Source: Escarpia spicata (Eukaryota; Annelida; Polychaeta; Sabellida; Siboglinidae). Taken from it: DNA of 64,000 nt. Shown one piece after another: positions 1-12,400 of the stretch (position 1 is its first letter; each line of letters starts with the position of its first letter). Location of the stretch: the NCBI GenBank assembly GCA_963995525.1, contig OZ023210.1:5148530-5212529 (forward strand), read 5' to 3'. The notes below the pieces were generated by a model. That model searched no databases. It saw only the letters and a list, made by a program, of their open reading frames with translations, and was not told the origin of the DNA. The position numbers were made by a program, and so were the translations under genes.

Positions 1-3000
1 AAATCGAGTGTTCTCCTAACCTAGGAGCGAAAATGAAAAACTGCGTTTCACTAACAATTCATTCAGTCCATAAAAATGCAATTTTTTATGACGACGTTAC
101 ACCACTCTTTACCTATCATAAACAGCCAGAGTTTACTAATTGCGTTTTACTTTGGGTCCACTGTCACGCAGAGAACCAGTTGTTCACAGCCAAATAAGTC
201 TTCCAAATGTTAGCGATTAAAAGTTTGCTAAAGTAAAGCATGATTTGTTTACAAGACATGATTAGGCTGATTAGCGCCGTGACCCGTTGACGTGTGCGTA
301 GCGGTTTACGGCTTCGCAAATGTCTAGGTTGTGACATTAGTTTATAAATTTTGAGCAAAGTTTAAGTTGTATCTAACTTAACCTGCGCACTACTACCCTT
401 TATATTACTATACTCGACGGCACAATTTCGGTTTAAGTTGTTGGCGCTCTCTACTCTCTTCAAAACTGAAAATTTTGCAGTGAACAAAAAGTCACACGTT
501 GTTCACAAGTGGTTGTAGGGCCGTATTTTCAAACACGTTTTGACAACTGTTCAATCTCTTGCCAAACTGTGCCAACTGTGTGGATTATCGATTACTATAA
601 TGGAAATATCGCTCTTTGTCTTAAATAGGGATGTCAACAGACGGCGCCGCTAATTCAGTCGGATGAGAATCCGTTAAGATTTTGCCGACTTTCAACTTGT
701 TACCACGTAACAACGCATTGATCATAATTTGTTTTTATTTTGAATAAAATTACATTACCATAATTACTATTTTTTAGGTTTATTGATTTCGCTGCAACTT
801 GAAACGGTTATTACACAAGCGTGCTTTAAAGCTGCTACCCGTCGGGTGATTTACGTCCGATCGTTTTGACGCGGCCCGGCTTCGCGTTTAAGGGCACTCA
901 CTTCAACGAAAAATGGGCACATGAGCTCGATATTTGACATATTAATGTGATGCATAAAATGAAAGGTAATATAATAAACTGTTTATATCCAGAACTTCAT
1001 TGTAGTGAGTTTAGTGTAACATTGTGAAAACTTATAACGAAAACCAACTGTTGTTTCGTTCCCATACTTATGAAAGTGTAAGTTTGATGTTGTTTTGCCA
1101 AGGTATTTATATTTTAAAATACGTAAAGAAAAGCACTATTGTTGGTCCAGCTCTGTACTACAATTTCTCGTCTTTAAATCATAATACATATTACTCAGTA
1201 CTCTTGCAATAGAGTATGATTCTATTAATGTAACATGTTATTGTTCAGCTTACAACAATGGGATAATATATAAATGAAGGAAGTTTTTTATATAATATAT
1301 TTTAATAAAACACAAGACTCACTTCAACATTATTCATCTCGTTCTGTTAACTATTTAATATTGTTGTATTATCTTATTGTTCCATCTACAAAACTGTAAT
1401 GCACATTTGATTACTGGGCTACTTTCATTTGATTGGTGATACACTGTGCTCATTGCAAATTACCTGTATAGTTCACCATGGTCAATTAATTAACTGATTA
1501 TTTTTGTAATCAATTAATAAATAGTTGTATCGTCTACAAAAAATAATACATACTAATTGAGGAAATCCTCAGCTTTCGATTGCTATATTACACACCATGA
1601 CCGTTGTAAAATAATCATCTTGTTAGTAATTAATTCATCTTGTTATATTAATTCATTGATTAATTAATTAATGTATTGTTCTGTCTACACAAATGGTATG
1701 CATACATTGAATGCGGAACAAGGCAGTTTTAATTTCAGACCTGCCTACCATTCTGGATTGTCCGGAATCATTCCGGAAAGTCACCTCAAATTACGGTATT
1801 ACGGTGAGGGATGAAAATATTACGGACTGTGACCATGTTGGGCAATCACTCAAATTTAGGTGCCACTATATTCAACAGGTGGCAGCATATTTATGCAGCA
1901 TGTTGTGACATGGTTTTTCATTCGCCGAGTCTGGTCGTAATGTAACCAATAGGAAACAGGGTTATGACAAATTCGCATTTCCGCGATCAAACAAAAAGAA
2001 GTCGCGCGGCACGAAATGATGGCTGACAGCGAAACGACGCCACCGGCAACCCAAAAGAAATGTGTAATGCAAAAATGTAGTGAGTGTTGTACTTGTAGTG
2101 TTAGGCCAAGTGACTGTACTAAGACTAAGTTAGTGTATTTATTGAGGAGTTTAGTGTATCATTTACAGCCTATCATACAGTTACTACAGTCTAGGCGATG
2201 TCGATGACACTGTGACAGTCACAGTGTAATGTAATACTGGTTTTGGTCCATCGCTACCCCGCCCCCCTCCCCCCGTCTATCATTTATCATACCAGAGTTG
2301 AGTAAGCTAGAGTGTAGGTGGTGTTGATGACAGCGTAACTAATGGTTTTGACCCAGTGTAATGTAATACTTTGGTCCATCGCTACCCCGCCCCCCTCCCC
2401 GCCGTCTATCATCATACTAGAGTTGAGTAGGCTAGAGTGGTGGTGTGGTGTTGTGGTGACAGCGTAACTAATGGGTTTGACCTGTCTACTCGAATTGCCG
2501 GTGTCTATTGATTGATGAGCACTTCAGCTTTTATTTTCTGTATTACATGCAGTAATCACTAAAACAGTCATCTTGTTTTTAATAAATTTCTTATATTAAT
2601 TAACATATTGTTCCGTCTACACATATGGTATACATATATTAAATGCTGACCTGTGTAGTTTTAATTTGCTATATTACACACTGATCACTACACAAATGCT
2701 GTATTGTTCTATTAATTTTAATTAATTAATATTGTGTCCAGTCAACAAACAGTTACTTTCGTTGCTGAGCTTCCCAGCTTACATTGGCTAAATTAAACAT
2801 GATATGTGCAACACAAAGATGATAAACTACAATTTAATTACAAAATTTCCCTGAACATCATGCTAATTTATATGCCAATACAAATAAGTAAGGTTACTTT
2901 TTGACATATTTGAAAAGAATCTATCAGTGTGCCAAATTTCATTGATAAACATTGAATAAAACTGTTTTATTATAGTTTAAATAAAAAATATGCACATGTT

Positions 3001-5415
3001 TTGGTGCCCTTTTCCAGTTCACTGATACTATATAATAGAACCTACAATCTTCAAAAATTGTAAAATTTTACATCTTCAAAAATTCATATCTCAAAAAGTG
3101 CTTTACCGATTTGGATATTGTTTTAACTTTCTCCCGGGTTCTGCCATATGATAAAAATATAAAACAACATATCTGCAATTTGAATTTAATTTTTCAATGA
3201 CATCCCTATCTTAAGAATAATTTAACGATCACGTCAGTGAAATGCATTTTGAAAATACTCCGTCAGATTCTATTCTAGGATAGATTTTCCTTAAAAGTTT
3301 AATATGTTAGTAAAACGGTCCCCTGGGTCTCAGGCTGAGATCAGCAGGGAATACACTAGCTACCAGGGAACAAAGGCCAGAGGCAGAGTGTAATCAAGGC
3401 TTTTCAAGGCAGCAAGCCATGGTCATGTTGGAACAAATTGCAACAGAAGCAATTCTTGCAGTTTTGAACACTGATCTATATAATATGGATAGGAAGCGCA
3501 GAGCTTCCAAGTCTCCTGATTTGGCGGGAGATCTCCCGAATTTTGACAGAATCTCGAAAATCTCCCGAACTCCCGAAATAGAATATAAATCTCCCGATTT
3601 TTTTCGAAAACTTTTAAAAACTGCACAGCAGTCCATGAGACTTTACAACACCATGTTGCAGAAGCAATAAAGTGACGATTGCATGGCGATTACAGTCTCT
3701 TGTTCGTCTAATTTTTCAGGTCTTGCACTATAGTCTATACACCTACATTTTTAATGTTGTAGGTTTTGCTGGTATGTGTGTGTTTCAGTTTAGGTGGCTT
3801 TCGATAAGCGTTCCTTTTTTACTGGTAAAATCTCCCTATTGTGTTTTTATAATATAGGGAGATGTCCCTATTTGGGGCAAAGACCGTATATCAATACAGT
3901 ACGGTTCAGCACGCGCTATTTACAATGTTCGATAAAAGTACGTAAGCAGTTCGTCCGCCATTCTGGGGTGCGCCAAGCCAGACCACACGCGCGTAAAAAT
4001 GCAGTTTGCATTTATTATTTCTCAACATTTTCAACGATAGCTTCAATATTTTAATTATATAAGAAGTGGTATAACCTGATTATTATTCTGGTGAAACATG
4101 ACGAAGTTAAGATGGCTCAATAAATATTTGCAACGTTTCTACATGATTTGTTTGCAAATTGCATTATTTTGAATTGTAATAGGTAAACAGTTCGATTACG
4201 TTAATATCTTTCATTTTATATGACGCATCACAGCTTGGTGATTATTCTGATGAAATGAGGTGACTGAATAAATACTCTAACATCGCGTGCTGCCGTCCCG
4301 CAGGCGCATGCACTTGCCACCCGAAAGGCGGACAAAACGTTCAGTGTAGACTGCCATTTTCTCACTCAGTAACGTACGCTTCCTGTCCAAATAGAGGCTC
4401 CTTGATTTGGGGTTCATTCAACTTGGTGGTCATTCTGAGCGTAACGTTAAAAGGCTGGCTTGATGTGAAGCCAGTCCACCATGTTGCTTTTCCCATTATG
4501 ATGTATGTAGTACAGGCTTTGCCGCCGTATTGCGTCACCTTGGTTATGATGCATAGCGTCCACTAAAACGCTCAAGTTTGATCACGTATCAATATCAGAT
4601 ATGAATATCATTACTAGCTCGAGTTGTAGTTGTTTCCAACGCTCGGCAACATTCTATTAACTGACTGCAGGAACCGATGTAAAAATCTCATTCGATGTGT
4701 GCTTCGCATCAGACTGATACATACTTAAAGGAAATAAAAACATTAGTTAAAATCCGTTTATCATGTGTACACAAAGTTTAACATTGTACACATGTATGTA
4801 ACATTCGAGAATATTAAAAAAATACGTTTGTAGCATAAATTCGATTTTAAACCCGTCTGTGTAGCGATTCCCGCGGAAAATAAAAATGAGCTAGGCGATC
4901 ACGTGGTATCGTAACGTCACGTATGACCCACACTCGCAGCAGGCCGACCCTTTCCATGCATTCAGAGCATGTTTATAAAGATAGTTTTTGGGTCGAAACG
5001 AGCGTCAGAATGAGTTATTGTGCAATATTCCGACCTAATACAAACACTAGTCATCACAGAGGAGCAAGCAGTTATCTTATGGTTCCGCATGAATCCAATT
5101 TTATTCAAAACAATGAATGCGAATGAGCCTACAAGTCGACTTACAATGCAAAACCTAATACTAGCATAATAACGGTGACAATGGTACATGGTTATGGTGC
5201 TTTTGGAAAATATTAAGAATATTACACAACAATTTCCGTTCGTGCTCCCAAAGTGAAAAGAACGGAATGTCAATTTTAACAACTTTGGCGATGTATTGGT
5301 ACAGCGTGTTGTAAACTTGTATATCGATATATCATATATATAGCGGTCTACTGCACCATATATTGATACACCGATTAATCAGTACAACGAAACATGTACA
5401 TACAGTTTGTTGCTC
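1..5415. other. AT-rich region without recognised gene
   Basis: I see no exon or transposon protein that I can name. Short open frames here (for example around 1.7, 3.4-3.7 and 4.9-5.3 kb) lack family resemblance and convincing splice sites. Upstream exons of the GT15 gene at 6.57 kb would be expected on the plus strand in this direction, but I could not find them. The only clear structure is the tandem duplication at 2222-2483. Confidence 0.5.
2222..2483. repeat. 131-bp tandem duplication
   Basis: Two adjacent copies (about 2222-2352 and 2353-2483) share a C-rich core around CCCCGCCCCCCTCCCC followed by CGTCTATC, and both end near GACAGCGTAACTAATG. They differ by small indels and substitutions. 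No coding role is visible. Confidence 0.8.
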
Positions 5416-6243
5416 TCCTCTTTCTCCCACTGGCCCCAACGAGTCCTTCATCTTCACTGTCTCCTCTTTCTCCCACTGGCCCCAACGAGTCCTTCATCTT
5501 CACTGTCTCCTCTTTCTCCCACTGGCCCCAATGAGTCCTTCATCTTCACTGTCTCCTCTTTCTCCCACTGGCCCCCCTGAGTCCTTCATCTTCACTGTCT
5601 CCTCTTTCTCCCACTGGCCCCAACGAGTCCTTCATCTTCACTGTCTCCTCTTTCTCCCACTGACCCCAACGAGTCCTTTATCTTCACTGTCTCCTCTTTC
5701 TCCCACTGGCCCCAACGAGTCCTTTATCTTCACTGTCTCCTCTTTCTCCCACTGGCCCCAACGGGTCTTTCATCTTCACTGTCTCCTCTTTCTCCCACTG
5801 GCCCCAACGAGTCCTTCATCTTCACTGTCTCCTCTTTCTCCCACTGGCCCCAACGAGTCCTTCATCTTGACTGTCTCCTCTTTCTCCCACTGGCCCCAAC
5901 GAGTCCTTCATCTTCACTGTCTCCTCTTTCTCCCACTGGCCCCAACGAGTCCTTCATCTTCACTGTCTCCTCTTTCTCCCACTGGCCCCAACGAGTCCTT
6001 TATCTTCACTGTCTCCTCTTTCTCCCACTGGCCCCAATGAGTCCTTCATCTTCACTGTCTCCTCTTTTTCCCACTGGCCCCAATGAGTCCTTCATCTTCA
6101 CTGTCTCTTCTTTCTCCCACTGGCCCCAATGAGTCCTTCATCTTCACTGTCTCTTCTTTCTCCCACTGGTCCCAATGAGTCCTTCATCTTCACTGTCTCC
6201 TCTTTCTCCCACTGGCCTCAATGAGTCCTTCATCTTCACTGTA
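5416..6243. repeat. 46-bp minisatellite, about 18 copies
   Basis: The unit is about 46 bp, contains CCCACTGGCCCC and AGTCCTTCATCTTCACTGTC, and is repeated head to tail with few differences. Because 46 is not a multiple of three, the 225-codon open frame across it cycles through the same unit in three frames, so I do not regard it as a gene. It ends about 330 bp before the GT15 exon and probably lies in the preceding intron. Confidence 0.9.
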
Positions 6244-6572
6244 TTCTCTTCCCCGATACATCACTCCCGTCTTTTCCAATTAGAGTGATTTTTTATATGA
6301 TTGCTTTCTGACGAGGTTTACAGTTACCGTCAATGTGTGTACTAGACCGTTTACACAGTCTCGTACATCTTTGTTACAATGTTCTAAAATAACCACAATT
6401 ACAACTGAACTGAATCTTTGTACACAATATGGATTTTGACCTGAATTTTGATCTAAGCTCACCCCAGCGTCCATGTGTTTATTTATAAATAAATTAACAG
6501 AAAAGACAAGAACTCTTTTGAAAGTAACACATCTAGAAGACTATACATGATGTGTGTTTCTGTGTTCATCAG

Positions 6573-7093
6573 GTGTGTTCGAGCAGCCGGTGATCAAAGA
6601 ATTAGAGTACATGTGGCGGCTAGACGACGATTCACTGCTTTTGTCCCCCGTCACATACGACGTGTTCCGCTTCATGCGCGACAACAACCTCGACTACGGC
6701 TATGTGTGGCGCCATCTAGATGCCATGATGTGCGTGACAGGGTTGTGGGAGGCAGCCCGTAAGTTTCTACGTGACACAAACATCAAGCCAACATTCTTTG
6801 ACAGATGGAATGAACCGTATCTCTTCTACAACAACTTTGAGGTGTCAAAATTATCAGTGTGGCTGTCTGCTGATTACCGCCGCTATATTGACTACATCGA
6901 CAGGAAGGGCGGCATCTACTACCATCGGTGGGGTGACGCACCCATCAAAGGCATTGCAGTGTCAATATTCATACCAGAAAAGCGCACGCATTTCTTCACC
7001 GACATTGGCTACAGGCACGGCAGCTTTGTGAATGGTGAGACTAATGCCAAACAAGTTGCCACGTACAAAAAAAATCACATGATCATTTTGTGA
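6573..7093 (+). CDS. GT15 (KRE2/MNT1-like) alpha-1,2-mannosyltransferase, last exon
   Basis: This is the C-terminal exon of a glycosyltransferase family 15 protein. In fungi these are type II Golgi membrane proteins that transfer mannose from GDP-mannose to N- and O-glycans. The exon starts after a pyrimidine-rich acceptor (TTCTGTGTTCATCAG, AG at 6571-6572), in the middle of a codon, and ends at TGA 7091-7093. Family features visible in order are WRLDDDS (DXD-like), a FMRDNNLDYGY stretch, NNFEVS containing the glutamate proposed as the catalytic residue in the yeast family, and GGIYYHRWGDAP followed by HFFTDIGYRHG. The N-terminal half (membrane anchor and stem) must lie on upstream exons not found here. 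The gene is opposite in strand to INTS1 and lies just beyond the last INTS1 exon I can find. An AATAAA near 7605 could end the transcript. Confidence 0.88.
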
Positions 7094-9308
7094 AGTTTAA
7101 TGTTAATTTGAACTGCTTAGCTCGAACATTGATCAGGCTTCATTTTCCCAAGAAATTCGCTTTAAAAAATAGTGTTTAAAAAGAGGCAATCTGATCATTT
7201 TCATTGTGAAATCATGTTACATGTATATGGTATAAACTATACCTGATATAATGGACCGACTGCCAAAATGTGTTTGAAAGGGAAACAAAAGGCAACTTAA
7301 TTCAAACTAACCATTCACAACTACAATCAAAATATTAATGTAAGGGGTATACTCAGAATGTGGTCTCATAGTAGAAGATTCAAATTAGATACTAAGGCTT
7401 GACCAATAAACAACCAATAAGTGAGCAGCATTTATTTTACAGCGAAGTTGCTGCATTGTCATTATTCCTTCAAAGACTTGGCTAACTGTTAATGCATTTC
7501 ATGGCATGTGGCTTGGTGGACTTTTAAAAGGATGGTTTACAATATAACATGATTCTGCAACATGCAACACTGTTCCGCATGTGTTTGTAGCAATACTACA
7601 CTGAAGAATAAACAGCTGAATCTTTCCCATTTTCCTATGACTAGATCAGAACTGAAACAATAGATCCATAACTGAGGACGGGCTTGGTGGAGACCTTCGG
7701 AGTATAATAAAAAAATGTTAGTTCATTTTAAAAAAAACTGCTTTGAAATATATAATATATATATCATGAGTTAATAGGACAAGACCCGAACACAGTTCGC
7801 ACAGTTAAGTTTCTTGAAGATAAATGAGGCATACTTTGGTTTCGATGTTGGTCCCAGGAAGGATAGGCTCTATCCGCAATGAATTTTATATAATACTTAT
7901 TATTAAAATATGTTGGAGCAAAGCTCGAAGTCACGAAACATTTTACTGTCACAGAATGTTCTCTATTGGATTATTGTTTGATTTGTCGCCGTTTTTGTTT
8001 GTCGCTGTCATGACCTATATCAGTGCCCCCATATCCCTTATTATTATTATATAATACTTAATCCGTAATTTTATACTATGTGTCAACAACATTTTTCAGT
8101 TGGTAAGGTGTAGCATAATTATCATTTGAATGCTTTGTTTTGTGTTATGATTGCCATCATGTCTCCTCCCAAGACAACCAATTTGAACATCAAAAAAGGG
8201 TTCATTAACAGACATTTGGGCAGTTAGTATGTTAGAAAAGATCAGATGATTTGACTGCCTCCCATTAAATAGTGAGCATGTGTCGTTTCTGAAAAGGCGG
8301 GCATACAATAGGTATCTCAAATATTGAGAGAAAGTTTATGTTCAACCAGACCCAATAGTGGTTTCTAGATATTTGCATGTGTTACCGATCCGACATTTGT
8401 GGTCTGTTTAGATATGGTATTATCTCAGTTACCTGCCTCATGGTTTTAAATGCCTTGAAAGTTGGTGATACCTTGTTTTGTTCATATCTGTTATTGGTTA
8501 AAACAGAAGAAGAACTGAAAAATAATACCTGTATGATATGTCATATATTGTACAGTAGCACAATAAGAATTTGGTGTGTGTGTAATTGCTTTCACTTTGT
8601 TTCCATTTATCAAAGGACTAGTTGCAACATGTTATGCAATCATAAAATTACATACAATATTTTTCCTTGGTAGAAGCCAGTGAAGGGAAGTTCTTATATA
8701 GCACGGTATCGAATCCTTAGGACTGCTCAAACCGCATTACACTTTGCTCCCTGGAAGATCTATTTATTTGAACACCACCTCAACTTCTCTGGAAAGCCTT
8801 CAGCCATGTTGCAATTACTCTACAAAAATATATATCACATCCTAACACCACAGTCTATATCAGTCTGAGTACCCACTGGTATATCACTACGTTGAAACGT
8901 GGAAATCTGGCTGAGCCAATCATCTTGTTGCCTTTCTGGTATAATTGGCAATTTTGATTTGGACCAATCGTGGCTAATATTACATGTAATATTCGCGAAG
9001 TAGAAGTAACTAACAGAACGTGCACTATCATGGAATGGTCTGACTGGTAATTATTGGGATTTCCTGGAGTTGTCCTTTGACATGGGCATGGGTGTCTGCA
9101 TGGTTCCCATGATAAGAATCGTAACTGGTAAAGACACACACTAGGCTGAAGTACAAGTTACAAATGATTCAGTGAACTTCACTGCACAGGCTATCTGCCA
9201 AAGGTAATCAACTACCACCTCAGGCTTGCAATGATGATTCAAACATGGATTATCTTGACTGAAAATTACTACACTACAGCACCCCATATGAGGGGAGTAA
9301 GTGCTTGC
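7094..9308. other. Intergenic or intronic sequence, no gene seen
   Basis: It holds the presumed GT15 3' UTR and one copy of a dispersed repeat (8687-8798). I looked here on the minus strand for the next INTS1 exon (the stretch after the RAAPLY segment) and did not find it. Confidence 0.5.
8687..8798 (+). repeat. Dispersed repeat, copy 1
   Basis: A roughly 110-bp segment beginning AGTTCTTATATAGCACGGTATC, through CCTTAGGACTGCTCAAA, to CACCTCAACTTCTCTGG. Related copies lie at 16694-16796, 22482-22580 and, inverted, at 34173-34245. It looks like a short interspersed non-coding element; the family is unknown to me. Confidence 0.7.
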
Positions 9309-9466
9309 CTTCACTGTAGAGTGGCGCGGCGCGTCTAACAAGCTGGTCCGCCAGTTCAAGGGAGTCGGCCGCAGTCACCTGCAGCTCACGCGTCAAGCCC
9401 ATCAGTAACACACGCATCAGTGTGTTCTCATACACGGGTACTTCACACACTAGGCGTAGCATCAGT
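9309..9466 (-). CDS. INTS1 coding exon 15, first copy of the acceptor array
   Basis: 158 bp, acceptor GATTGTAG, donor GAAG|GCAAGC (GC type). Encodes LMLRLVCEVPVYENTLMR and GLTRELQ, then LELADQLVRRAAPLY. The acceptor and the first 45 or so exon bases form the 82-bp unit repeated about 40 times upstream (9421-12833). This is the last INTS1 exon seen in the window. Confidence 0.92.
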
Positions 9467-12400
9467 CTACAATCGGCATACATTAGAGTACACACATATC
9501 AGTATGTTCTCATACACGGGTACTTCACACACTAGGCGTAGCATCAGTCTACAATCGGCATACATTAGAGTACACACATATCAGTGTGTTCTCATACACG
9601 GGTACTTCACACACCAGGCGTAGCATCAGTCTATACAATCGGCATACATTAGAGTACACACATAACAGTGTGTTCTCATACACGGGTACTTCACACACCA
9701 GGCGTAGCATCAGTCTACAATCGGCATACATTAGAGTACACACATAACAGTGTGTTCTCATACATGGGTACTTCACACACCAGGCGTAGCATCAGTCTAC
9801 AATCGGCATACATTAGAGTACACACATAACAGTGTGTTCTCATACACGGGTACTTCACACACCAGGCGTAGCATCAGTCTATACAATCGGCATACATTAG
9901 AGTACACACATAACAGTGTGTTCTCATACACGGGTACTTCACACACCAGGCGTAGCATCAGTCTACAATCGGCATACATTAGAGTACACACATAACAGTG
10001 TGTTCTCATACATGGGTACTTCACACACCAGGCGTAGCATCAGTCTACAATCGGCATACATTAGAGTACACACATAACAGTGTGTTCTCATACACGGGTA
10101 CTTCACACACCAGGCGTAGCATCAGTCTACAATCGGCAAACATTAGAGTACACACATATCAGTGTGTTCTCATACACGGGTACTTCACACACCAGGCGTA
10201 GCATCAGTCTACAATCGGCAAACATTAGAGTACACACATATCAGTGTGTTCTCATACACGGGTACTTCACACACTAGGCGTACCATCAGTCTACAATCGG
10301 CATACATTAGAGTACACACATATCAGTGTGTTCTCATACACGGGTACTTCACACACTAGGCGTAGCATCAGTCTACAATCGGCAAACATTAGAGTACACA
10401 CATAACAGTGTGTTCTCATACATGGGTACTTCACACACTAGGCGTAGCATCAGTCTACAATCGGCATACATTAGAGTACACACATATCAGTGTGTTCTCA
10501 TACACGGGTACTTCACACACTAGGCGTAGCATCAGTCTACAATCGGCATACATTAGAGTACACACATATCAGTGTGTTCTCATACACGGGTACTTCACAC
10601 ACCAGGCGTAGCATCAGTCTACAATCGGCATACATTAGAGTACACACATAACAGTGTGTTCTCATACACGAGTACTTCACACACCAGGCGTAGCATCAGT
10701 CTACAATCAGCATACATTAGAGTACACACATATCAGTGTGTTCTCATACACGGGTACTTCACACACCAGGCGTAGCATCAGTCTACAATCGGCATACATT
10801 AGAGTACACACATATCAGTGTGTTCTCATACACGGGTACTTCACACACCAGGCGTAGCATCAGTCTACAATCGGCATACATTAGAGTACACACATATCAG
10901 TGTGTTCTCATACACGACTACTTCACACACTAGGCGTAGCATCAGTCTACAATCGGCATACATTAGAGTACACACATATCAGTGTGTTCTCATACACGGG
11001 TACTTCACACACTAGGCATAGCATCAGTCTACAATCGGCAAACATTAGAGTACACACATAACAGTGTGTTCTCATACACGGGTACTTCACACACCAGGCG
11101 TAGCATCAGTCTACAATCGGCAAACATTAGAGTACACACATAACAGTGTGTTCTCATACACGGGTACTTCACACACTAGGCGTACCATCAGTCTACAATC
11201 GGCATACATTAGAGTACACACATATCAGTGTGTTCTCATACACGGGTACTTCACACACTAGGCGTAGCATCAGTCTACAATCGGCAAACATTAGAGTACA
11301 CACATAACAGTGTGTTCTCATACACGGGTACTTCACACACCAGGCGTAGCATCAGTCTACAATCGGCAAACATTAGAGTACACACATAACAGTGTGTTCT
11401 CATACACGGGTACTTCACACACTAGGCGTACCATCAGTCTACAATCGGCATACATTAGAGTACACACATATCAGTGTGTTCTCATACACGGGTACTTCAC
11501 ACACTAGGCATAGCATCAGTCTACAATCGGCAAACATTAGAGTACACACATAACAGTGTGTTCTCATACACGGGTACTTCACACACCAGGCGTAGCATCA
11601 GTCTACAATCGGCAAACATTAGAGTACACACATAACAGTGTGTTCTCATACACGGGTACTTCACACACTAGGCGTACCATCAGTCTACAATCGGCATACA
11701 TTAGAGTACACACATATCAGTGTGTTCTCATACACGGGTACTTCACACACTAGGCGTAGCATCAGTCTACAATCGGCAAACATTAGAGTACACACATAAC
11801 AGTGTGTTCTCATACACGGGTACTTCACACACCAGGCGTAGCATCAGTCTACAATCGGCAAACATTAGAGTACACACATAACAGTGTGTTCTCATACACG
11901 GGTACTTCACACACTAGGCGTAGCATCAGTCTACAATCGGCAAACATTAGAGTACACACATAACAGTGTGTTCTCATACACGGGTACTTCACACACTAGG
12001 CGTAACATCAGTCTACAATCGGCAAACATTAGAGTACACACATAACAGTGTGTTCTCATACACGGGTACTTCACACACTAGGCGTAGCATCAGTCTACAA
12101 TCAGCATACATTAGAGTACACACATAACAGTGTGTTCTCATACACGGGTACTTCACACACTAGGCGTAGCATCAGTCTACAATCGGCAAACATTAGAGTA
12201 CACACATAACAGTGTGTTCTCATACACGGGTACTTCACACACCAGGCGTAGCATCAGTCTACAATCGGCAAACATTAGAGTACACACATAACAGTGTGTT
12301 CTCATACACGGGTACTTCACACACTAGGCGTACCATCAGTCTACAATCGGCATACATTAGAGTACACACATATCAGGGTGTTCTCATACACGGGTACTTC

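Noticed and set aside
3419..3670. 83-codon frame with repeated TCTCCCGA motifs
   Set aside because: The repetitive motif keeps both strands open; no family match and no splice context.
5363..6040. 225-codon open frame with repeated HWPQRVLHLH-type peptides
   Set aside because: A 46-bp unit read in cycling frames. No stop occurs by chance of composition, and there is no other evidence for a protein.
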